Origin: Sipunculus nudus | Taxonomy: Eukaryota > Annelida > Sipuncula > Golfingiida > Sipunculidae | Assembly: GCA_026874595.1 (NCBI GenBank) | Contig: CM049311.1 | Coordinates: forward strand, 39,559,676-39,623,675 | DNA: 64,000 nucleotides | Reading direction: 5' to 3' | Part shown: positions 35,601 to 46,935 of the stretch, one piece after another | Position numbering within the stretch: the first letter of the stretch is position 1 | Layout: the number at the start of each line of letters is the position of its first letter | Position numbers and translations under genes: made by a program | Notes under the pieces: model-generated | What the model saw: the letters and a program-made list of their open reading frames with translations, nothing else | What the model was told of the DNA's origin: nothing | The model's database searches: none

Positions 35601-36455
35601 TTTCCAAATGACCAAAACATACTTCTTTCACATTACATTTATTTCTAAGATTATATTTTGCTTCGAAGACCGTGTCCCCAACTAATTTTGGTTTGTCCCC
35701 CAGAAATAACATTAAGAAGCCCGATTTCCCTTTGCTTTTCATGCTTAGGAGAAACACTGCAAAAGACAACCTTTTGACCCTTTTTAAATTGTCAAGTCCC
35801 AGGATGGTTTGGAAGTAAACACATCAATATTTTCTCAATACCTTTGACACATTCATTACAATAAAATGTCATGTTTTAACTAATTTGCAAACATCAAAAA
35901 CAATTTATTGCATTGCATATGAGTTATAATATATAATAGTTGACACACCTTACCATCTTTATGATAGCCATCATTAATATTTCCATGAAAGCATCATCCA
36001 AATTAGGCCTGCTTTTACGATATGACAAGGTAAATAAATTCCTCTTTCCTATCCCCCATCCACTTCTCCATTCCAAATTTAAGGAAAAATTAATCAGACA
36101 TTTTCTGACATAACTCGGGACTGTGGCAAGTTACCTGAAAGCAACTTGGTCGTCTTTCCATAAATATGCGGTGAGCGAAGATGAAGATAGGCCACAACAC
36201 TTTTGGACCTGTCAGACTTTGATATAGAATGTCTGAATACATGGCGAAATATCTATTTCAGATACATGTGTGTCTCTGTGTGTAATTACAAATTTAAGGT
36301 GTATTGTGTGTAAATTGACAACATAAAGCGCCCATGTCACATTGAACTTGTTTAATGAAACTGGATGTAAAAAAAAAGAAAAGAAAAACTTTTACCTACC
36401 TACCGAACCAAGATTTCTCTGCTATGTTCCCGGAAACTAAGGTTTTTTTTCGGCC
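32646..36455. mobile_element. 3.8-kb Harbinger-like DNA transposon copy
   Basis: Termini are inverted repeats of about 25 bp: ggacaaaaaaaac followed by tttccgg, and inverted at the right end ggccgaaaaaaaacc followed by tttccgg. A tta duplication flanks it (32643-32645 and 36456-36458). Removing the element and one tta rebuilds a normal 48-bp array unit, which fixes the borders. A 3-bp TWA duplication with GG-starting ends fits PIF/Harbinger. No transposase or Myb-like protein could be recognised in the interior, and only short open frames exist. It may be a decayed or non-autonomous copy carrying unrelated sequence. A poly-G run lies at 34224-34237. Confidence 0.65.
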
Positions 36456-36550
36456 TTATCGATTTATCCAGAGCAGCAGGCAAGGTAACATGACCTGTCT
36501 TCATTATCAATTTATCAAGAGCACCAGGTAAGGTCACATGATCTTTGTTA
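36456..36550 (+). repeat. 48-bp tandem array, right part
   Basis: Two units (gagcagcaggcaaggtaacatgacc-type and gagcaccaggtaagg-type) resume the array after the Harbinger-like insertion. Confidence 0.8.
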
Positions 36551-36670
36551 AAACATGCTGGGGGCTGTATGTGCCTCATATCCCTTGTTCATGTCTGTTT
36601 CCTCACACCTGATGGTATTTTGCTTTTGAATTTGCTGAGTTATGAATTAACCTAGAACAGGGGCATAGCC

Positions 36671-36688
36671 GGGGGGGGGGGGGGGGGG
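36671..36688. repeat. Poly-G run (18)
   Basis: Uninterrupted G tract 125 bp upstream of exon 7. Confidence 0.9.
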
Positions 36689-36812
36689 TATTATGATTAA
36701 GTTTTGTAAAACACAATCAAGGAATTTGTGCCTCTTAAAGATCTGTGTGATTGGTACTCACATTGCAAATAGATACCTCTGCTACACACTCAAAATGATG
36801 CTGTCTTTGCAG

Positions 36813-38089
36813 AACTAGGGAAGCAGGCAGCAAGGTCTTCAGATGGCCTTGTCTCAGATGCCACTATAGCAGAGGCTTTGGCCAGAGCCCAGCGAATAAG
36901 GAAGAGACCTTTATGTAAAGGTGTACAGCGGAAAGGAAAACCAGCTAAAAAGCAAAGGCTGATGTGGGCATCCTTAAATGAGAGTTCCCAGAGGTCTGGG
37001 AGTGATGCAGATGAAGAGGATGTGTCAGATGATGAGAATGTGGTGGAGGATAAGGGTGTGGTGGATGATCAGCAGGCTGGTGATGAGGAGGATGTCCAGT
37101 TTAGTTGGTATGATGAGGAGCTGAATGAGATGATCCCTGCTACAGATTATGTGTCCAGTCAGCTTCAGCAGCAGGAGGGTGAATCACATGACAGCTCACA
37201 GCAGCTGGATCACAAGCTTAACATGAACCCTGTAGTCTTCCTGAACCCACTCAATCTGTCTCCAAAAGAGGGCCCCTGGAACACGCAGGAGTTATTCCCT
37301 CTGTTGTTAAAGAAGGGATATGTACCGCAGCCTAAAGAAGAGCCTTATGTAGAGATGGACTATGCAGAAGACGACACAGTACCTGGGGTGTCTTGGAGCA
37401 GCAGGCATGGGGTTCTAGAAAAAGGCAGGGTAGAACACTACGTTACTCTGAAAGACACAGCAGACCCTAGACCGATGAAGATGCAAGCTTCATTAGATAG
37501 TCTCAGTGGCCTGACCATCAAACAGGAACCATTAGAAGCTGAAGAAATGACAAGCTGGGACGTATCAGGTCCAGTCGAGTGGCCTAGTGACATGGACACT
37601 CAGGAATGGCAGATATCCACAGTGCCTTATACAGGTGTCAGTGAGCCAGTAAACCAATTTGAAAGCATGTCAGTTTGTCGTGATACAGGTGACAGTGAGC
37701 CAGTTAAAGAACTTGAAAGCTTGTCGGGTTGTCGTGAAACAGGTGATAGTGAGCCAATAAATGATCTTGACAGCTTTTCTTTGTGCCGGGATACTGGTGA
37801 TAATGAGGCACATAATGAGTTTGACAGCTTGGCTATGTGTCAGGATACAGGTGACAGTAACCCAGTTAATAGATTTGAGAGCTTGGCTGTTTATCAGGAT
37901 ACAGGTGACAGTGACCCAGTTAATGAGCTTGAAAATTTGGCGTTTTGTCGAGAGGTTAATGCTACTGAGACAGAAGAATCCAATGCCTTGCCTATAAAAA
38001 TCGTAAGGAATGTTCTGCAGGATGGGGAGGAAAGTGATGGGATGGAAGAATTCCAGATCAAGGTGGAGGAAGTGATTCACGAGAAATAA
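36813..38089 (+). CDS. C2H2 zinc-finger protein, terminal coding exon 7 (residues 1107-1531)
   Basis: 1,277 nt after ctgtctttgcag, entering at phase 1 (split GAA codon) and ending with taa at 38087-38089. It contains no zinc finger. In order it shows: a basic stretch (RIRKRPLCKGVQRKGKPAKK), a candidate nuclear localisation signal; an acidic Asp/Glu-rich region at about 1170-1216; lysines in SUMO-consensus contexts (IKQE at 1342-1345, IKVE at 1522-1525) and a PKEEP motif; and six copies of an 18-residue repeat (37638-37955, about residues 1382-1487) of the form SEPVNxFESLxxCxDTGD. The acidic tail suggests a transcriptional activation or protein-interaction region; this is inference. A 136-codon minus-strand frame here is a shadow of the 54-bp repeat. 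Confidence 0.9.
37638..37955 (+). repeat. 54-bp coding repeat (18 residues, six copies)
   Basis: gtgacagtgagccagt-type starts recur every 54 bp. The copies differ mostly in a way that preserves the acidic and hydrophobic pattern DTGDSxPVNxFESL. Confidence 0.85.
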
Positions 38090-38182
38090 CTATCATCGAG
38101 TTAAAAATACAAGTATATACAGGTTCATGCTCCTAATGCATTCTTTGAAATACTTTAAATTTAAAATGAGCAATTTAAGTAA

Positions 38183-38188
38183 AATAAA
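38183..38188 (+). promoter_or_regulatory. Proximal polyadenylation signal (candidate)
   Basis: aataaa lies 94 bp after the zinc-finger stop codon. A second aataaa lies at 39155-39160 after the TA microsatellite. Sequence alone does not decide which is used. Confidence 0.4.
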
Positions 38189-39042
38189 AAGACATAACAT
38201 CTCAGAAAATGTTCAGAAAGTCAAGAATTAGTCAGGAAATCTGATTGTTTGCAACTTTTACAAATGTTCATAAATTTTTCTCATGTAATAGAATGCATTG
38301 TGTGGTCATTATGCTGGAGTGGGTCTGGTTTAACATTCATGCAACATCTTGGTAGGGTTACAAAATCTTCATATATCATTTTGAGCTTTTTTTTATTTAC
38401 TTACAGCCCAAATATGTATGAAATTCAACTTTTATTATACTTTGTATGCGTCTTCTTACCAGTTGGCAAACATGGAGTTTCTGTGCCAAAATGAGAAAAA
38501 GTATTCCTTAACTTTTCTGAAATATCATGAAGATTTGATAAATTTTGAGGTTCTGGATGTTCATGAACCATGGAGTGCATATGTGCAAGATATCAAATAC
38601 AATGGTTAAATTGCCAGAAAGTAAACATTTCAATTTCAGTTAATATCAGAGAATGTATGGAATAATATGCTTGAGAATTGTTTGCAATCAGATCATATTT
38701 TGTCTATTTCATAGTATTTCCAATGAAAATGAAGTAATGTATTAATGAAAATATATAATTATGAATTATGTTTAATACAAGTTATCTTGAGTGTTTCACA
38801 TTTGCACATGTATTAGGGATATGAAACATTTTGCAATTTATGGTGTGTTGAATAGTGGCAGGCAAGCATTAAGCCACATGATATATCTTTTTATAGGACC
38901 TATATCTAGAGTTGTCATATGATATACACATATGTATCCTCTGTGATAAGGAGTATCTTTAGCTCTGGTAAGATATACGTAAACGTGTACATACAGATAT
39001 TACAATATTACAAATAAGTAACACAGCTTGCATTCAATGAGG

Positions 39043-39045
<3 letters not shown>

Positions 39046-39116
<71 letters not shown>
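39046..39116. repeat. (TA)n microsatellite
   Basis: About 35 TA units, probably in or just after the 3' untranslated region of the zinc-finger gene. Confidence 0.95.
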
Positions 39117-39119
<3 letters not shown>

Positions 39120-39154
39120 AGTACCATGTTAAATGTTTATTTTGTACAAAATCA

Positions 39155-39160
39155 AATAAA
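39155..39160 (+). promoter_or_regulatory. Distal polyadenylation signal (candidate)
   Basis: aataaa 1.07 kb downstream of the stop codon. Its use would place the TA microsatellite in the 3' untranslated region. Confidence 0.35.
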
Positions 39161-42100
39161 CTTTAAGAGAGCTTTTATATTAAACATGAAGAGTTCTGTT
39201 TTGGTTCATGGGGTACTTCTGTGTGGATGGAACTGCGGCATGATATAGGTGTCATGACGCTTCATATCGCCCGGGGATTGTAAGAAACGCATCGTGAAAT
39301 GTACATATACGTTGCATTTATTGCATTATTGCCATCAGCTTTCTGTGATCGAAGATTGTTTTGCAAAATGAACCAAATGATTGTGACATTATGTCAGAGC
39401 TCATTTAAAATGAAGCAGTTGTTTATTTGTCATTGCGTATTCCCTGCAAATTCGCAACATTAAGTTGGTGGAGTCTTTCCTGTTATGATGTGCAAGATAA
39501 TTTTTGAGTAGGCAGAGCACTTGCCAAAAGCAACACCTCCAGAACCTCTATCATTCCAACTTAAACATAATTATCAAAACCGTCAGACCAGTATTGGTAA
39601 TCGTGTGACACCTGCTGCTTTTGTCAAATATAAGCATTTTGAAAGTTCTGAATTCAAAATATAGGCACCCATTTCCTCTAAAGGTGATTCTATTTTTTAG
39701 TCCAGCAAACTTGTTCTCTTATAACTGTCCACTTAATATCCAGGTAGGTCTTTGGTAAATCCCCATGCATACAAAAAATAGGTCACGGTGACCTTCATTC
39801 TTTTAGTTAAGCATATGTTTGTGTGTTTTAACACTGAGACTTCTTAATGTTCTTGGCTTCAAAACACAAAAATGCATTCGGCCCCCGAAATAAAACGTTT
39901 GTCAAGCCGCCACCTTGTTTCATGGTCTGAGGTCTTTTTGTCTTTGTGGATTTTGTTAGCCATTATATTAATTATTACATTCTATATTATTATCTACATC
40001 TATAAAAGCAAGGTTAGTAGAAAAGTTGACTTTTGGCTACCGGACCGTGTGCATCATTTGCACTTATAATTGTTACCATGTGAAACGAAGAAAATCAGCC
40101 AGTTTTCAGAACTGTTTGGACACAATTTTAGCATTTTTAGGCTGTTGATGTATGGAACTCCTGGTTTTGGTTATTGATCATGTGGAAGCCTTATGGCGTT
40201 TCCAACAATTACTTAATTTTTTACGCATTTTAAATAATATTATTGAGACTAAGAAATCAGGGTTGACATATGACAATAGGAACCTAGCAAACAAATTCTG
40301 TACATTATAAGCACAAATTGAAAAGAAAGTATGCATCATTTACATTTATGTATCAATCACCATGGAACATTTGAAGAAAATCCATCGAATTTATTCTTCT
40401 GTACTGTCACATACAAAATTGCCAAAATTATAAAATTACAACAATTTGAGTTGATAGAATTTCTCAGTGTCAGAGATCGGCTAACCGCCATGACCTACTT
40501 GTTGCGTCTCTCAGTCTCCTTTCGTAATCAAATATTTATCAGATTATTGAAAATCTCAAAGGAACAGCGCTGTTACTTAAGCTTATCGCTAGTCCCTCTT
40601 TCCAGCAAAAACATTAAAGCTCCGGCAACAGTATATTTCTGTTCTAAACGTTGACCTTTTTGGTCCACTTGATATATTTTAGTTTGATTGTCCTTATTAC
40701 TACGCAGCGCATTCTGTGTGTTACAAAAATGTGAAATCATATATTAACATGGGTTTGGTGTACATTTTTATATTAAGATGCAATTTTAAGTCGCCAGGGG
40801 TGAAATCTTGTTTTGGCCAATATCTTAAGAACAAACTCTGATGATTTACCATACACCAGGTCAATAGAACGGTGGCTCTGCATGTCATATTTTTAATATA
40901 TGCAAGTGAGGGTCGCAGGTGAGGAAAAACATCTTCTTATTACCTTTTGAATATATATTGTTGTTTTTACGGTTATGTGGTGTGTAACCATATTGACCAT
41001 CTTATCAGGGTTCTAAATATTTGATGTAAAAGAATCTAACATGAACAATTCATTACCATGTAAAATGATTAATAATTAATCTTACTACCTTATGACCCTG
41101 AACCATTAAGTTAAGCTATAAACAGTCATGGTCTAAACTTGAACGTCACATCTAATGTGCATTTTGATATGAGAACATCTTTAAGTATCGGATACATCGT
41201 GATCAGTAAAAAAAATTGTGATCGCAGGTTGGAATTTTAGGGAAATGTGTGCTTCTCAAATCACTAATTTTAGTGTTTTGACAACACTTACTATTTTATT
41301 GGAATGCAGAGCCTGTAGTGGTAATTCCGTTTTCTAATGAACAATAAAAGTATAAGGAAATGTCTTGCATGTGTGAAATATCAGGTGAAGTACTGTAAAT
41401 GTTTAAAATACTGTAACTGTCACTCTCGGATTTCTGATAGGCTGTGACACTGCATTTGCGTTATAACACAAAATTACACAAATAAATTAATTACATTAGA
41501 TTGTAATTGTGGTTTACCTCGGCTTTAGTGATTGTCTTTTGTTCCCCCAAAAGCGGTCCATGGATTGCATATGACAGGTTGTTACCAAATATCAATCCTG
41601 AAATGTTTTTACATTACGCAAAAGGAGAATCTGATTGTAATACTAGAGAGCTTTAGAACCAAACCTAGTTCAACTTTTACCTACATTTAATGATCAATAT
41701 AAGTACGGAAAAAACCATGATTGTTGGGGTTTTAAAAAAAGACATGAAAAATGATTTCCTGTGGGGCCCCCTGCTTTTAGCAACTAGTCATCTTTGATAT
41801 CAATCTTTAATAAGTGTGTTTCTTTTTAAAGTAAATTAGGTGTGGCGAAAAAGGGTCACGAGTTTTTGTTTATGGTCACGGAAAAGTCGTGGAACATTTG
41901 TAATAGTATATGGTAATAGTATACCCTACCAAAGAGGTCTTCCAATCTTGCAAACTAAGTTAAAACTATGTCCTCATTTACATCCTGGACTGCCATTTAC
42001 GTTGCTTATTTCTATATTTACACATGAGCAGAGGACGAAGCCCATTTCATATGGGCTCGTGACGTTAACTTAATGCATGGGAACTTGACCTTCAGTTGAC

Positions 42101-42721
42101 TCATTTTGAGACGAGAAGTAAACGAAAAATACGAATTATCACTTGCGCATAAAAAGATAGCCACTGAAAATCGATATGAATGATGGATGTTTTATATAAA
42201 ACAGGGATGCAATTTACATTGTTTACATATTTTATTAACGCGTATAATTAATATTTTCCTTTTTCACAATGTGCGAATTATCACTCGAAACCAGTAGTGG
42301 TGCCAAGATTTTAAAATTATAATTCGAAAATTTTATACCTTTGTATAATTTTTCCAGGAAGGTCACGTTATAGACATTACAAACGCTTTCAATGGCCCAT
42401 GTCTGAAAGACTAATTTCATTGCAATATTACATGTACGTGGATGTTGGTTTGAAGGCCAGGCTTTATCTCAGCAAAACCACCCCGGCTTACTTTCTCCAA
42501 TCTCTTGTTTGGTCCACATGTCTGACTATAACAAGACTGCGTGACTAGAGGTCTGACCTTGCATGTGCATCCTCCCAAACAAAAAAAAGAAGCACGAAAG
42601 AATATAAAAGAAACACCAGTTAGAAGCTTGAAATAATTTGAATGTTTTCCTCGAACTTGAAAGTCAAGTTGTATATTTTTTTTGACACTCTGTATTGACC
42701 AAGATGATTGGGTTAAGTTAT
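39161..42721. other. Intergenic sequence, no gene recognised
   Basis: Only short open frames, the longest being 107 codons at 40331-40654, with no domain, no convincing splice context and AT-rich codon use. No repeat family already seen in the window was noticed here. Confidence 0.45.
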
Positions 42722-43228
42722 TGTTTGAAACCCCTACATCTAAATTCATTTCAAAAGTGCTTTACATTCATATTAGACCCCATAAAGTGTACCTTATTTT
42801 ACACCTGGTACTGTGATCTTTCTGTTAATATACATTTTTAAATTTTCTTTCATATTTCTATGATTTTGTAACATTTAACTGAAATTTTAAATGTTCATTC
42901 AATTTATTGTTGAATAATAACTTAAAATTTCAGTTTTAGGGTAGATGGATTCATGATAGAGGGAAAAAAAAACGTTTTGAGATATTGTCATGTGGTTTAA
43001 TATTAGTCAATTAAAAGCGGATTATTGTTACTGGCGGGGGCTTAAAATAGTGCACCTTTTAAAAATTTATATATTTTTTATAATGTTACAAACTGATGTG
43101 AAAAATTCAAAAGCATGAATACTATCAGAAAGATCTCTGTACCAGGTTTAAAATAATGTATACTTTTTAGGGTCTAATATGAATGTAAACCACTTTTGGA
43201 TTGAATTTAAATATAGGGGTTTCAAACA
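42722..43228. mobile_element. 507-bp fold-back MITE with 105-bp terminal inverted repeats
   Basis: tgtttgaaacccct.. at the left end and its inverse aggggtttcaaaca at the right end start arms of about 105 bp. The arms share tttacattcatattagaccc, acctggtac and gatctttc in the same order. A second, nested inverted repeat (gaaattttaa..attcaa, about 22 bp arms) lies in the centre at about 42880-42931. No target duplication could be assigned, so the superfamily is unknown. It has no coding capacity. Confidence 0.75.
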
Positions 43229-43289
43229 GTAATGATACCTGAATTAAGTCTTCACAAATGTAAAACCCATCACTTAAGGAAGAACCATG

Positions 43290-43430
43290 TTGACCTTGGT
43301 GTCAGAGGGTCAAGATCACATCTAAAGTTAATCTCAGTTTGGTTTTCTGATGATAAAATTCCTGTTGTTTATGAAAGCCGATAATGTCATGCTAATCAGC
43401 TGAGCGTCATGGTCCATGGGTCACATGTTC
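43290..43430 (+). mobile_element. Remnant 3' end of a family 2 Helitron-like element
   Basis: Ends with cagctgagcgtcatgg + tccatgggtcacatgtt, matching the 3' terminus at 13240-13272 and 14268-14301. It retains the subterminal cagctgagc and most of the terminal palindrome. The rest of the element is missing or too diverged. Confidence 0.5.
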
Positions 43431-43599
43431 TCAGTATTATCCGTCTTTTATATCTATTTTGTTATAACGTATGTAGCTCTTTATCCCATCAAGGTACTCC
43501 TGTAATGTGTTATAATACCTTGCATTTCTTATACATTTGACAGCGTAAAATACTTTCTTAAATATCTACCGTTCGGTCAATTTCACCATTTCCCAATCT

Positions 43600-44850
43600 T
43601 ACATATTTATACACCATTCATTTCTTCATACATATACATCATTTTCCCCACAACAGTATCAGGTTTGTTTAAGTTTTGTTTATATTCTCCTATATATTCA
43701 TGTGAAAAATAAATTCGGGCAAATGTATCACAGTTGAAGCTATCGCTACTACGTCCTATGGAGTATACATTGCATGTGATCTGAATCAACAGTATTCACT
43801 TTAGGTGATAAATTTTAAAAAAGTTCACAATGAAAAACATTTTCGCGGTTCTTCCATTCAATATATTACAGGTAATGACTTATATTCAGTCATATTCAAA
43901 CCAAATCGATTTATTTGCTCGTTCTTGTTTTGTATATGTTTACAGAAGTATTCAGATGGCTATGCATGAATATATGTAAGTCATTATATTCCGTTAACTC
44001 ATCACACATTTCACTTTGCTATAATTACCATCATGCTCATCATATGATACTGAAGTTATCTTTCAGGCTTCAAGTAACAAAACATAACTTGTTTATAAGA
44101 TGCAAATTATTCCTTGTCCAACACTAGAAATGATTTACAGTTTGCTCTTAATTGCGTAGCACCATTTACCTATTCTGTCTTTAATTCTGCTGCCCTTCCA
44201 TCTTTACTTAGTTTAGTGGCTATCAGGTATGAACCGGTAACCAGTTTAAATGTTTATCTACATTTTGCATCCAGGTCTCCACAATGCAAATTATTTTAAA
44301 CTTACTGGCATAATTTACTAACTCCATGTTTGTTGGAATACGAGATACTCCATTTAAATTACAGCATAGAATATCATACTTTACAAACCTTCCAGAATCC
44401 TGTATTTATACCATGGCCCATTCCATACTCTTGTTTCTCTGTTCCCATGGCATCTTTAGCTTCTTACATCACCCTAAAATACATCGTCATCGCCGAACTG
44501 TATTCCATCCTCAACTAGTTTCTTATTTTCAACTTGCGCCAGGCTCATACTAGAATAATCAAACCTGTAAGATTTACCATCAGGTAAATATTTGAAGATT
44601 CCCAATTTTTCAACATATTTAAAATTTCCTTCATGGGTTACAAGTTTATCATATTTCAGCACAGCTTTCTAATATTTCTGCCTGTACTTAATCATCACTT
44701 CTCCCAGCAAACCTCGCCTTTCTTTAAAAATTCTCCTTAATCTTAATTTTATTCCCCCTCTTTAATTTCTCTTTAGCACTTTCCAACACCTTTTGCCTGT
44801 GTTTCCATCTCGAGAATTTAAAAATAATAGGCCTTAGCCAATTTCCCTTG
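43600..44850 (-). pseudogene. Decayed LINE (non-LTR retrotransposon): ORF1-like and endonuclease remnants
   Basis: Minus-strand frames show, in order, an ORF1-like block around 44700-44840 (RPIIFKFSRWKHRQKV, resembling RRM-containing LINE ORF1 proteins) and a block at 44474-44662. They then show an endonuclease/exonuclease/phosphatase start with DILCCNLNGV at about 44345-44374 and IICIVETW at about 44271-44295, both typical of LINE endonucleases, followed by weaker endonuclease similarity to about 43600. Stops and frame changes interrupt it throughout, and no reverse-transcriptase domain is evident. It is non-functional. Confidence 0.6.
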
Positions 44851-44879
44851 CCTGTTCTGATTCCTCTTCTTGGAGAGTT

Positions 44880-45960
44880 TTAATCATAGCCTGTTGGTAC
44901 ATAGGGAACGATACTACGAAGCAAGACCTATAATGAATGAACGTTCTGGTACTGACCACTCAGTTATGAACTGGATGTTACCAGGACCAACGCAGCAACG
45001 AAAACCCCACTTACTAGATGGCCTTAATAAAGTAATTCACACTTGAAGAAAAATCACTCCTTAGCAATGAAACTGCAGCCTGTCGTAGAGAACACCATGA
45101 TGTCATTAAGATAAAGGACAAGCTTGGTACAGTTCAAGTCACAGAAAATAAGCTCTATTACGAGATGAAATGTTGAAGGACTGGTTTTAAAAATTCGGAC
45201 ATTCAGAGAAATTCAGATAGTCCCCACGGGACTCTGAATGCTTTTAAAGGTATGGAACTTCGATTTATTGTAACCTGGAAGTAACCGTTAGCCAAATCTT
45301 AAGCAGTAAAGACCGTTGACACATCTAATAGAAGGCTTCGAGGGTTTGGCTCAAGGGAGTGGAAAAGCATCCGAGGCACATTTATAATTTATTCATCTTT
45401 ATTGGCATAGACACGTGAAATTCCCGATTTCTTCTTGATTAGTACTACCGGGCTACTATAGGCACTTCTGGATTACCGCATTATATCTTGGTCCACAAAG
45501 TCTGAAGTTGGAAGTTTACATCCTCCTCCTGATATGATGGAATACGCCGATAGAGTAAACCAACTGGGGTAGGATCAGTCAGATAAATCACAGGGATATC
45601 AAGTCACAATGCCCAAAGTCAAAGTCAGTTAAGTCACACTTTGAAAAGTTGTTGAACGCTGAAGAAGAAGATAAAGAACACTTGTTAACACCGTCTGATC
45701 ATGGTCAGGGCTTGTTCTCAGAACTCATCTGGGATAAATAATACTATATCCGGTGGTGAGCCATTCTCTGTCATGCAGCTACATCATCTGGAACAACCGT
45801 TTGATCAGCTCCCTGTCCCGTATTGTCTTACCATCTGATGCATGATCTGCAGCTGAACCTGCCGTGACGGTTTACCGAGTGGGCTTTCCACTGCATCAGT
45901 CACTTTTGACAATAGTACATTACTGGGCACCAAAACCTGGATTCAGTTTCATTTGTCTTG
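44880..45960 (-). pseudogene. Decayed Ty3/gypsy retrotransposon pol fragment
   Basis: The minus strand contains the landmarks of a gypsy-type reverse transcriptase in the right order and spacing. These are an LTDPTPV..RRIPSYQEEDV segment (about 45520-45600), SPVVLIKKKSG (about 45425-45460), DLANGYFQV (45272-45298), WGLSEFL (about 45206-45231) and YLNDIMVFS (about 45090-45115), where the catalytic YxDD has become YLND. Several stops and frame breaks separate these blocks. No long terminal repeats were identified. The lost aspartate and the stops show it is inactive. Confidence 0.7.
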
Positions 45961-46305
45961 TTCACGGATCTATTTCCAAGTTTGCATACCACGCAGGATA
46001 TACCGAATACAAATCCTGATGGTGACAAAACTTAAAGATATAATTTCGAAAGAAGGAGCAGAATGATAGTGTAATCTTCCATGGACAAGGGTCCCTAGGG
46101 GCAAGCAGTCATATTTGATCAGACGACAGGCAGAGTCTGAGACCTCAATAGTTTGAGACCTACAAATGAATAGGTTATAATATGTTAGACGATTATTAGT
46201 ATGAACACATGCTTTTGATATACCAATCAAACAAATTAAATGCATATTTTTATGTAGACATCTTTCAGATAAAAGGTGAGAAGCTTTCAGTATAAAAGTT
46301 GGAAA

Positions 46306-46935
46306 TTTTTTAGCGAACCTGTGAGCTTATGCGATAGTGTGGCGTTGTCTGTCAGTCGTCGGCCATCGTCCGTCGTCCTTAAACCATACTGTCTCAAAAA
46401 ATGACAGGAGCTTGCATGCAAAACAAACAAAAAATCAGTCATCGTAAAAACTTTGTCGGATTCAGCTAGTATTTTGCTATCAGCATTGACCTAGATTTTA
46501 CAGGAAAAGGATAATAAAACCTTTGAAATTTTTCTTCTCTGAAATCATTAAGTCATATTGTTCAATATTTCACAGAAATGGTCCCAGAGACGAGCATTCT
46601 TAAGTTTGTTCAAATGTTGTGGGTTCGATAAATTTTGGTCGAGTTACAGGAATTTTAAACTTTGCCATTTGGCCATGTAAGCATGCTAAAAATACCCAGT
46701 TTTATACAAATGTTGGTCACATATTTAAAATTGAGCTTTGGTGGTGCCACTTGCATCGACCTGGTTTTTTTTTGGGCAAAAGACAAATTTTAGCCTCCTT
46801 CGGCTTCTACATTAAAAAAGTTTTATGATGAAACTGTCAAGCTGAATCGTTTATTACTATAAGAATTGATCTGGTTCATAGGGGTTTGTTAGAGTTTTAG
46901 AAAGCTGAAGTTGTTCTTGTGGTAAAGTAACCCTA
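46306..46935 (+). mobile_element. Short interspersed element, family 3
   Basis: Begins tttttagcgaacctgtgagc + ttatgcgatagtgtgg and continues with the family blocks gtcgtccttaaacc, ttcaatatttcacagaaatg and gagctttggtggtgccac. It is non-coding. Confidence 0.65.

Noticed and set aside
37670-38080. Minus-strand 136-codon frame
   Set aside because: Antisense shadow of the 54-bp coding repeat in exon 7.
40331-40654. Plus-strand 107-codon frame
   Set aside because: No domain or supporting context; composition like the surrounding non-coding DNA.
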